DNA from: CAZHAC01 sp964383855
Lineage (GTDB): Bacteria > Chloroflexota > Dormibacteria > Dormibacterales > Dormibacteraceae
Direction: 5' to 3'
Length of the DNA: 12,833 nucleotides
NCBI GenBank assembly: GCA_964383855.1
Contig: CAYLIP010000064.1
Location: 1-12,833 of the forward strand
Made by a program: the position numbers and the translations under genes. Positions within the stretch are counted from its first letter, which is position 1. The number at the start of each line of letters is the position of its first letter. Positions 5,532-11,378 of this stretch are shown piece by piece. A model generated the notes under the pieces. That model was not told the DNA's origin, did not search any database, and saw only the letters and a program-made list of their open reading frames with translations.

Positions 5532-6635
5532 ATGGCCCGGCACGAGGTGACATTGGTTCCCGGCGACGGCGTCGGGCCCGAGATCTGCGATGCGACCGTC
5601 CGCGTTCTCGAGGCCACCGGCGTCGAGTTCGACTGGGATGTCCAGCAGGCGGGTGAGAACGTGATGCAGAAGTACGGGACGCCGCTGCCCGAGCACGTCC
5701 TGGAATCCATCCGCCGGACGCGGGTCGCCCTCAAGGGACCGATCACGACGCCGGTCGGCACCGGCTTCCGGAGCGTCAACGTCGCCCTCCGGCAGGAGCT
5801 CGAGCTTTACGCCTGTGTCCGGCCGGTCAAGGCCTACCCGGGAGCCCGCAACGTCGACGACCGGCTGGACATCGTGATCGTGCGCGAGAACTCCGAGGAC
5901 ATCTACATGGGCGTCGAGTTCGAGAAGGGAACGCCCGAGTGCCGGCAGCTGCTGGAGGAGATCTCGGCCCTCTCGCGCAAGCGGATCCGCCCCGACAGCG
6001 GCCTCTCGATCAAGCCGATCTCGGTCTCCGGGTCGGAGCGAATCGTGCAGTTCGCGTTCGACTACGCGCGCCAGTACAACCGCAAGAAGGTCACCCTGGT
6101 GCACAAGGCGAACATCATGAAGTACACCGACGGCCTCTTCCTGGCGGTCGGGCGCGAGGTCGCCGAGCGCAATCCTGACATCGAGTTCGAGGACCGCATC
6201 GTCGACAACATGTGCATGCAGCTCGTGCTCCGGCCCTGGGAGTACGACGTTCTCTGCTGCCCCAACCTGTACGGCGACATCATCAGCGACCTCGGGGCAG
6301 GCATGATCGGCGGCCTGGGGCTGGCGCCGGGCGCCAACATCGGCACCAACGGCGCCGTTTTCGAGGCGACGCACGGCTCCGCGCCCAAGTACACCGGGCT
6401 CAACAAGATCAACCCGATGGCCGTGATGCTGTCCGGCGTCCTCATGCTGCGGCACCTGAAGGAGGCGGCGGCCGCGGATGCGGTGGAGGCGGCCATCTCC
6501 GAGGTGATCGCCGAGGGCACCTCGGTGACCTACGACATGAAGGTCGATCGCAGCGACCCGACCGCGGTGGGGACGAGCCAGGTCGCCGACGCCATCATCG
6601 AGAAGCTGAAGACGGCCGCGCCGGCCCACGCCTGA
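5532..6635 (+). CDS. icd: Isocitrate dehydrogenase, probably NADP-dependent
   Basis: Oxidative decarboxylation of isocitrate to 2-oxoglutarate in the TCA cycle; 367 residues. Active-site residues match the E. coli enzyme: Ser81, Asn83, Arg87 and Arg97 in RSVNVALRQELELYACVRP, Arg118 and Tyr125 in RENSEDIYMG, Lys192 in VHKANIMKYT, and Asp249/Asp253 in GDIISD. Lys286-Tyr287 in HGSAPKYTG and Tyr334 in VTYD correspond to the NADP-selecting Lys344, Tyr345 and Tyr391 of E. coli, whereas NAD enzymes usually have Asp-Ile at the first two. NADP use is therefore inferred. 3-Isopropylmalate dehydrogenase is unlikely given Ser81 and these motifs. A good Shine-Dalgarno site, AGGGGG (5521-5526), lies 5 nt before ATG 5532. 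The ferredoxin gene is 13 nt upstream and a strong hairpin starts 3 nt after the stop. Confidence 0.92.
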   Translation: MARHEVTLVPGDGVGPEICDATVRVLEATGVEFDWDVQQAGENVMQKYGTPLPEHVLESIRRTRVALKGPITTPVGTGFRSVNVALRQELELYACVRPVKAYPGARNVDDRLDIVIVRENSEDIYMGVEFEKGTPECRQLLEEISALSRKRIRPDSGLSIKPISVSGSERIVQFAFDYARQYNRKKVTLVHKANIMKYTDGLFLAVGREVAERNPDIEFEDRIVDNMCMQLVLRPWEYDVLCCPNLYGDIISDLGAGMIGGLGLAPGANIGTNGAVFEATHGSAPKYTGLNKINPMAVMLSGVLMLRHLKEAAAADAVEAAISEVIAEGTSVTYDMKVDRSDPTAVGTSQVADAIIEKLKTAAPAHA

Positions 6636-6966
6636 GCCGGCGCCGGAGGCGGCGCTCCGCCTCCAGCGCCTCTGGGACGGTCACCGGCACGCGCCCTTCC
6701 CGGCCGCCTCGGCGGACTCACCGGCGCTGCAGGAGATCGCGCTCTACGAGTCGTGGCTGGGTTCCATCGTCCGCACCACGCTGGCCAACGCCGGCCGGGT
6801 CGAGCCGGGGCACCGGCGGATGCTCGAGGTGCGCCGGGCGGAGGGCAACCAGGCGATCTGGGCCGCCGCGGCCGGCCAGCCGGAGCCGGTGCGGGGCTAC
6901 GTGGCCAGGCTGATCCGAATCGAAGAGCTGCTGCTGGAGCTGGCCCAGCCAGAGCTCGCGCCGTAG
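6628..6966 (+). CDS. Small protein of unknown function, no canonical start codon
   Basis: An open frame from 6610 to the TAG at 6964-6966 has strongly coding third positions (almost all G or C) from near the IDH stop onward, yet has no ATG, GTG or TTG before ATG 6820. Starting at ATG 6820 would leave only 48 residues and discard a clearly coding stretch including LRLQRLWDGHRHAPFP and ALYESWLGSIVRTTL. The product is about 105-112 residues, helix-rich, without membrane segments or a recognised domain. The coordinate given is an ACG (6628) and is only a placeholder. Alternatives are a +1 shift from the IDH frame at its TGA, aided by the stem-loop at 6639-6670, another non-standard start, or a base error. 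The frame itself is well supported; the start and function are not. Confidence 0.6.
   Translation, partial: TPEPAPEAALRLQRLWDGHRHAPFPAASADSPALQEIALYESWLGSIVRTTLANAGRVEPGHRRMLEVRRAEGNQAIWAAAAGQPEPVRGYVARLIRIEELLLELAQPELAP
6639..6670 (+). other. Strong stem-loop 3 nt after the IDH stop
   Basis: GGCGC (6639-6643) and GGAGGCGG (6645-6652) pair with CCGCCTCC (6657-6664) and GCGCC (6666-6670). This gives 13 Watson-Crick pairs plus one C-A mismatch around a CGCT tetraloop. No T-tract follows, so a classical intrinsic terminator is unlikely. It overlaps the start of the downstream coding frame and could be a recoding stimulator, an attenuator or a transcript-end stabiliser. Confidence 0.5.
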
Positions 6967-6990
6967 CCGGCTGACAGAAGCCTTCTTACC

Positions 6991-7024
6991 GCCGGGCGGG
7001 CCGCCGGGCGGGCCGCCGGGCGGG
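6991..7024. repeat. 12-bp GC-only tandem repeat
   Basis: The unit GCCGGGCGGGCC occurs at 6991-7002 and 7003-7014, and a partial third copy of 10 nt at 7015-7024. Every base is G or C. It lies in the 113-nt gap between the small unknown gene and the carboxypeptidase, directly upstream of the latter's promoter. It can fold into several alternative hairpins and may terminate or pause upstream transcription. Confidence 0.7.
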
Positions 7025-7030
7025 GCAGTC

Positions 7031-7063
7031 GCTTGCCAAGCAGGCTCGGTGAAGCCATAAACT
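7031..7063 (+). promoter_or_regulatory. Promoter of the carboxypeptidase gene with palindrome over the -35
   Basis: TTGCCA (7033-7038) matches TTGACA at five of six bases. CATAAA (7056-7061) follows after a 17-nt spacer, with TAAACT (7058-7063) as an alternative -10. The -35 lies within GCTTGCCAAGC (7031-7041), a perfect inverted repeat with one central base, an operator-like arrangement. The expected transcript start near 7068-7070 leaves about 10 nt before CTG 7080. Confidence 0.45.
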
Positions 7064-7079
7064 AGCGCGCGTCGCTCTC

Positions 7080-8075
7080 CTGGACGTCTCAGCCAACGTC
7101 TCTCGACCCGGGAGGGGGCGAAACCGCGGGCGGCTGCGGCGCCGTCGCGATTTCGCCCTTTTCGTGCTTTGCCTGACCGGCCTGCTTGCGACCTGGATCA
7201 CCCTCGCTTTGACCGGCCACGACCGCTCGGCGCTGGCGTCGCAGACGCGGACCGCGACGCGCGCGGTGGGCCGGGTCGTCGCGGCACCCACGGCGCCCCC
7301 GGCCTTCTACTCCACGGCGTTTGCCGAGGCCCGTCCGGCGCCGGCCCTCGGGGTGACCGCCAAGGCGGGCATCCTGGTCGACCTCGACGCCCGGCGCGTG
7401 CTCTGGGAGCGCTCGAGCCGCGAGCAGCGGGCCCCCGCAAGCCTGACCAAGATGGTGACGGCGATGGTGGCGCTCGACCACGCCGCCCTCGACAGCAAAG
7501 TCGTGGTTCCCGACGCGGCGGTGCATGTCGAGCCGGACGTGATGGGCCTGTCGGCAGGCGAGGTGGTCAGCGTGCGCGAGCTCCTCTACGGCCTCTTCCT
7601 CGACTCCGGCAACGACGCCGCGGAGACCCTCGCCCGGACGCTGATGCCGCGCGATCGCTTCCTGGCCCTGATGAACGCCAAGGCCGCCGGCTGGGGCCTT
7701 GGCGACACCCATTTCGTCAACCCGAGCGGACTCGACAGCGCAGGCCACCGCTCGACCGCCTACGACCTGGCCGTCATCGCCGGTCACCTGGAGCTCGAGC
7801 ATCCCGAGCTGATGCAGATTGCAGGGACCAGGGAGCACCCGATTCCGGGCACCTCGGAGCACAAGGCTTTCGACCCCCACAACCTCAACAAGCTGCTGTG
7901 GCAATACCCTGGCGCCACCGGCCTCAAGACCGGGCTCACGGACGACGCCGGCGGCTGCGTGGCCGCCAGCGCGACACGCGGCGGGCGCCACCTGGTGGCG
8001 ATCGTCCTGGACAGTGATGTCTTCTTCACGGACGCCATTAGGCTTCTCGATTACGGCTTCTCGATTCCTGCCTAG
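7080..8075 (+). CDS. D-alanyl-D-alanine carboxypeptidase (peptidase S11), probable CTG start
   Basis: A penicillin-binding-protein-type serine carboxypeptidase that trims peptidoglycan pentapeptides outside the membrane. Numbering from CTG 7080 (331 residues): an Arg-rich n-region (about 11-23), a hydrophobic signal or anchor (about 24-44), a linker, then the catalytic domain. The S11 motifs are SLTK with Ser121 and Lys124, SGN at 176-178 and KTG at 283-285. No ATG, GTG or TTG exists in frame between the stop at 7050 and GTG 7164. Starting at GTG 7164 would remove the RRRRDFALF n-region of the signal, so a CTG at 7080 or 7134 is inferred. The DUF3105 lipoprotein gene begins inside its 3' end. 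The C-terminus lacks the PBP5-type second domain and amphipathic anchor helix, as in many short DacF/DacB-like members. Confidence 0.88.
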   Translation: MDVSANVSRPGRGRNRGRLRRRRDFALFVLCLTGLLATWITLALTGHDRSALASQTRTATRAVGRVVAAPTAPPAFYSTAFAEARPAPALGVTAKAGILVDLDARRVLWERSSREQRAPASLTKMVTAMVALDHAALDSKVVVPDAAVHVEPDVMGLSAGEVVSVRELLYGLFLDSGNDAAETLARTLMPRDRFLALMNAKAAGWGLGDTHFVNPSGLDSAGHRSTAYDLAVIAGHLELEHPELMQIAGTREHPIPGTSEHKAFDPHNLNKLLWQYPGATGLKTGLTDDAGGCVAASATRGGRHLVAIVLDSDVFFTDAIRLLDYGFSIPA

Positions 8076-8619
8076 CTGCCTGGCCGCGCTGCTGCTGGCC
8101 TCCTGCGGCGGCTCGACCGGGTCAGCGCCGCCGCCACCGCCGGCCACCGTCGCCCCGCCCGCCCTCCCGGCCACGGTCACGCCAGGGGCCACCCCGGGGA
8201 CGGTCGGTGATCCGCAGGCACCGCCGGAGACCGGGCTCCACATCGCGATCGGCCAGGCCGGCGCCTGGGCGCACGACCCGCCCTCCTCGGGCCAGCACTG
8301 GGCGGTGACGGCGCCCTGGGGCCTGGCCCGACAGGCCTATCCGCCTGAGCTCTGGGTGCACAACCTGGAGCACGGGGGCGTCGCCGTGCTCTACCGCGAC
8401 GGCTCCGGCAGCGCGATCGCCCGCTCGTTCGTGCAGCGCGCACCGCGCGAAGTCCGCTTTGGCGAGCAGAAGCTGCTCGACGCGCCCTATTCGGGGCTGC
8501 AGCATCCGTTCGCGCTGGTGGCCTGGGGCTGGCTCCTATACCTGGACCGGTGGGACGACAGGCGAGCGCTCGACTTCTACGCGGCCCACGTCGACCAGGG
8601 ACCTGAGAACCTCCCCTGA
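8017..8619 (+). CDS. DUF3105 lipoprotein
   Basis: A predicted exported lipoprotein of about 200 residues. From ATG 8017 the signal peptide has Arg5 and Arg16, a hydrophobic core (about 21-28) and the lipobox LASC with lipidated Cys30. A Pro/Ala/Thr-rich linker (about 36-68) precedes a DUF3105 domain, recognised from DPPSSGQHW and WVHNLEHGGVAVLYR (Trp113 to Arg127) and the C-terminal WLLYLDRWDDRRALDFYAAH. The biochemical function of DUF3105 is unknown. ATG 8017 gives a 59-nt overlap with the carboxypeptidase gene. A later non-standard start, ATT 8050 or CTG 8068, would give a more compact signal peptide, so the start is uncertain. Co-expression with the carboxypeptidase is likely, and enolase follows after 27 nt. 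Confidence 0.82.
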   Translation: MSSSRTPLGFSITASRFLPSCLAALLLASCGGSTGSAPPPPPATVAPPALPATVTPGATPGTVGDPQAPPETGLHIAIGQAGAWAHDPPSSGQHWAVTAPWGLARQAYPPELWVHNLEHGGVAVLYRDGSGSAIARSFVQRAPREVRFGEQKLLDAPYSGLQHPFALVAWGWLLYLDRWDDRRALDFYAAHVDQGPENLP

Positions 8620-8646
8620 GCACGCGGTAGCAGAGAATTGGGCGTC

Positions 8647-9927
8647 GTGGACCCAATCGAGACCGTCACCGCACTGGAGATACTCGACTCGCGGGGCAAC
8701 CCGACCGTGGCCGTCACCGTTGAAACCGCGCATGCGGCCGGCGTGGCGGCGGTTCCGTCGGGTGCGTCGACCGGCGCACACGAGGCTGTCGAGCTGCGCG
8801 ATGGCGACAAGGACCGCTACCTGGGGAGGGGCGTCCTCAACGCCATCGCCAACATCGAGGGCGAGATCGCGGCCGCCATCGAGGGCCGCGACGTCTTCGA
8901 CCAGGCCGGCATCGACCGCACGCTGATCGACCTGGACGGCACCCCCAACAAGGCCCGGTTGGGCGCCAACGCCATCCTTGGCGTTTCCCTGGCCGCCGCC
9001 CATGCCGCTGCCAACGCGCTCGGCATGCCCCTCTACCGCTACCTCGGAGGCGCCCAGGCCAACCTGCTGCCCATGCCGCTGGCCAACATCCTCAACGGCG
9101 GCGTGCACGCCGACAACAGCCTGGATTTCCAGGAGTTCATGGTCTGCCCGGTCGGAGCCGGCAACTTCGCGGATGCCATCCGCTCGGTGGCCGAGGTTTA
9201 CCACACGCTGAAGTCGGTGCTCAAGGCGGACGGGATGACCACCGCGGTCGGCGACGAGGGCGGATTCGCGCCCGCGCTGAAGTCGAACGAGGAGGCGCTC
9301 CAGGTCATCCTCCGCGCCATCGAGAAGGCGGGATACAAGGCCGGCCGCGACATCGCGCTGGCGCTCGATCCCGCCTCGACCGAGCTCTACCGCGACGGCA
9401 AATACCACCTCGAGGGCGAGGGCCGCACGCTGACCTCCGCCGAGCTGGTCGAGCTCTATACGGAGTGGGCCGATCGCTACCAGGTGGTCTCGATCGAGGA
9501 CGGCATGGCCGAGGACGACTGGGACGGCTGGCGCGCCCTCACCGAAAAGCTCGGCGACCGAGTGCAGCTGGTCGGCGACGATCTCTTCGTGACCAACATC
9601 ACGCGGCTCGGCGAGGGCATCCAGCGGGGGGTTGCCAACTCGATCCTGATCAAGGTCAACCAGATCGGGACCCTGAGCGAGACGCTGGAGGCGATCGACC
9701 TGGCTCGCGGCGCCGGCTACAGCGCTGTCATGTCCCACCGCAGCGGCGAGACCGAGGACACGACGATCGCCGACCTTGCCGTGGCGACCGGCGTGGGCAT
9801 GATCAAGACCGGCGCGCCCGCCCGCTCAGACCGCGTTGCCAAGTACAACCGGCTGCTGACCATCGAACGCGAACTGGCCTCCTCGGCCCGGTACGCCGGC
9901 GGCACGCGGCTGGCGCGACGGCGCTGA
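8647..9927 (+). CDS. eno: Enolase (phosphopyruvate hydratase)
   Basis: Glycolytic interconversion of 2-phosphoglycerate and phosphoenolpyruvate in the cytoplasm; 426 residues, the usual length. Hallmarks: EILDSRGNPTV near the N-terminus, the mobile loop PSGASTGAHEA (37-47), His154 and Glu163 in the 150s-160s, Glu204 in GDEGGFAP, metal ligands Asp241, Glu284 and Asp311, catalytic Lys336 in ILIKVNQIGTLSET, and His364-Arg365-Ser366 in SHRSGETEDTTIADLAV. The N-terminal beta strand region before the mobile loop is slightly shorter than usual. GTG 8647 is chosen over TTG 8638 because homologues begin just before IETVTALEILDSRG. No Shine-Dalgarno site or clear -10 is visible. The next gene begins 7 nt after the stop. 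Confidence 0.98.
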   Translation: MDPIETVTALEILDSRGNPTVAVTVETAHAAGVAAVPSGASTGAHEAVELRDGDKDRYLGRGVLNAIANIEGEIAAAIEGRDVFDQAGIDRTLIDLDGTPNKARLGANAILGVSLAAAHAAANALGMPLYRYLGGAQANLLPMPLANILNGGVHADNSLDFQEFMVCPVGAGNFADAIRSVAEVYHTLKSVLKADGMTTAVGDEGGFAPALKSNEEALQVILRAIEKAGYKAGRDIALALDPASTELYRDGKYHLEGEGRTLTSAELVELYTEWADRYQVVSIEDGMAEDDWDGWRALTEKLGDRVQLVGDDLFVTNITRLGEGIQRGVANSILIKVNQIGTLSETLEAIDLARGAGYSAVMSHRSGETEDTTIADLAVATGVGMIKTGAPARSDRVAKYNRLLTIERELASSARYAGGTRLARRR

Positions 9928-9934
9928 GGGGCCG

Positions 9935-11095
9935 GTGAACGCCGCCTCCCGGGCGGTCCACTCCGGCCGCCGGCCGGGGGCGCGGGAGCCCCTGGCGCCG
10001 CCCATCGTCCAGGCCGCCGTCCAGGTCTACGACGACCTCGACGACTACGACGCGGTTGCGCGAGGCGCCCGGGCCGGCCACGTCTATGGGCGCAATTCGA
10101 ACGAGAACGTGGGCTGGCTGGAGTCCGCGGTGGCCGAGCTCGAGGGCGCTGAGGCCGGCCTGGCCACGGCCTCCGGAATGGCGGCCCTCTACCTCGGGAT
10201 CCTGGCCCTGGCTCCAAGGCCGGTGCCGATCGTCTACCAGCGCGAGCTCTACGGCGTCACGCTGGCGCTTCTTCGCCAGGACCTCGCTCCCCTCGGGTAC
10301 GAGCTGCGCGGGGTCGATCTCGCAGACCTGGACGCGGTCGCCAAAGCGATGCCGGGAGCGGGGCTCCTGGTCTGCGAGACGATCACCAACCCGCTCTGCG
10401 GCGTGGCCGACCTGGACGCCGTCTCCGCCATCGCCGCCCGCTCCGGTGTCCCGGTGCTGGTCGACAACACCTTCGCTTCGCCGGTGCTTTTCCAGCCCCT
10501 CGAGCACGGCGCGACGGCGACCGTGCACAGCATCACCAAGTACATCGGCGGCCATTCCGACCTGCTCGCGGGCGCGCTGAGCGGGCCCACGGAGGTCGTC
10601 CGCGAGGCGCGGGCGCGGGCGGTGCGCCTTGGCACCACGCTCGGACCTTTCGAGGCCTGGCTCGGGCTGCGTGGCCTGCGCACGCTGGCGCTGAGGATGG
10701 AGCGGCACAGCCGGAACTCGCTGCGCCTGGCCGAGGTCCTGGCCGGGCTGGAGGAGGTGGAGCGCGTCCACCACCCGCTGCTCGAAGGGTCGCCGTACCA
10801 TGCCGTCGCCGGCCGGCTCCTGCCGGCGGGGAGTGGGGGGATGATGGCTTTCGACCTGCGGGCCGGCCGGGCCGGGGTCCAGCGGATGCTCGCCCGCCTC
10901 CGGATGGCCAGCTTCGCGGCTTCGCTGGGCGGCGTCGAGACCACGATCAGCTATCCCCTGATCACGTCCCACCGCGCGCTTGCCGCCCCCGAACTGGCTC
11001 AGCTCGGGATCGGGGCGGGCACGGTCAGGGTGTCGGTCGGGATCGAGGATGCCGAGGACATCGCCGGGGACTTCCGGCAGGCCATCGGCGGGTGA
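9935..11095 (+). CDS. Cys/Met-metabolism PLP-dependent enzyme (cystathionine gamma-synthase/lyase-like)
   Basis: A fold-type I PLP enzyme of the trans-sulfuration family; 386 residues. Schiff-base Lys202 is in SITKYIGGHSD and Asp177 in VDNTF. Tyr51 and Arg53 in HVYGRNS match the YxR phosphate-binding motif from the neighbouring subunit, and Tyr106 in ELYGVT would stack on PLP. The C-terminal SLGGVETTISYP and VRVSVGIEDAEDI segments are family-typical. The usual NPT after YxR is replaced by NEN, so the protein is a divergent member. Whether it is gamma-synthase, gamma-lyase, O-acetylhomoserine sulfhydrylase or methionine gamma-lyase cannot be told from sequence. GTG 9935 has a Shine-Dalgarno site GAGGGG (9926-9931) overlapping the enolase stop. 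The next gene overlaps by GTGA. The nearby CysM- and Mec-like genes support a cysteine/methionine role. Confidence 0.9.
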   Translation: MNAASRAVHSGRRPGAREPLAPPIVQAAVQVYDDLDDYDAVARGARAGHVYGRNSNENVGWLESAVAELEGAEAGLATASGMAALYLGILALAPRPVPIVYQRELYGVTLALLRQDLAPLGYELRGVDLADLDAVAKAMPGAGLLVCETITNPLCGVADLDAVSAIAARSGVPVLVDNTFASPVLFQPLEHGATATVHSITKYIGGHSDLLAGALSGPTEVVREARARAVRLGTTLGPFEAWLGLRGLRTLALRMERHSRNSLRLAEVLAGLEEVERVHHPLLEGSPYHAVAGRLLPAGSGGMMAFDLRAGRAGVQRMLARLRMASFAASLGGVETTISYPLITSHRALAAPELAQLGIGAGTVRVSVGIEDAEDIAGDFRQAIGG

Positions 11096-11334
11096 GGGCG
11101 TACACCGCCGTCCAGCTCTTCGAGGTGGCCGCCTTCACGGGGCTCGTGACCTACGGCATCTTCCTTCACCATCCCTCGGTGGTGGCGATCGGGACCGGGC
11201 TGCTGATCGGGAAGGCGGTGATGAACATCCTGGCGCCGGAGGGCGGGACGGTCCTCCGCCGGTCCTTCGTCGGCTACGCCCTGGGCGCGATCTTCGTGGT
11301 GGCGTCGGTCGCCGCCATCCAGCTCGCCCGCTGA
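11092..11334 (+). CDS. Small three-helix membrane protein of unknown function
   Basis: An 80-residue hydrophobic protein with three likely transmembrane segments (about 6-25, 29-47 and 57-78), a short loop EGGTVLRR between helices two and three, and an Arg at the C-terminus. I do not recognise the family. The GTG start overlaps the stop of the PLP enzyme as GTGA, so it is translationally coupled to it. The CysM promoter region follows. The position suggests a link to sulfur amino-acid metabolism or transport, but nothing in the sequence shows that. Confidence 0.75.
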   Translation: MRAYTAVQLFEVAAFTGLVTYGIFLHHPSVVAIGTGLLIGKAVMNILAPEGGTVLRRSFVGYALGAIFVVASVAAIQLAR

Positions 11335-11341
11335 GGAAGCG

Positions 11342-11368
11342 ATGACCGGCGCGGCCGGTTCATAGACT
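11342..11368 (+). promoter_or_regulatory. CysM promoter with palindrome in the spacer
   Basis: TAGACT (11363-11368) lies exactly 10 nt before GTG 11379. A weak -35, ATGACC (11342-11347, four of six matches), lies 15 nt upstream of it. ACCGGC (11345-11350) and GCCGGT (11354-11359) form a perfect 6-bp inverted repeat with a 3-nt loop just before the -10. This may be an operator or a short terminator hairpin for the preceding operon. Confidence 0.4.
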
Positions 11369-11378
11369 CTTAGTGCAG

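Noticed and set aside
5508..6629. 373-codon open frame on the minus strand
   Set aside because: Antisense shadow of isocitrate dehydrogenase, which has a complete set of catalytic motifs.
6991..7024. Tandem repeat as a CRISPR array
   Set aside because: The units are 12 nt and contiguous with no spacers, and no cas gene is present.
8628..8646. Leaderless -10 element for enolase
   Set aside because: TAGCAG and GAGAAT lie near the GTG, but neither fits TANNNT at 9-11 nt, so enolase is not counted in the leaderless set.
8536..9738. 400-codon open frame on the minus strand
   Set aside because: Antisense shadow of enolase, whose motifs are unambiguous.
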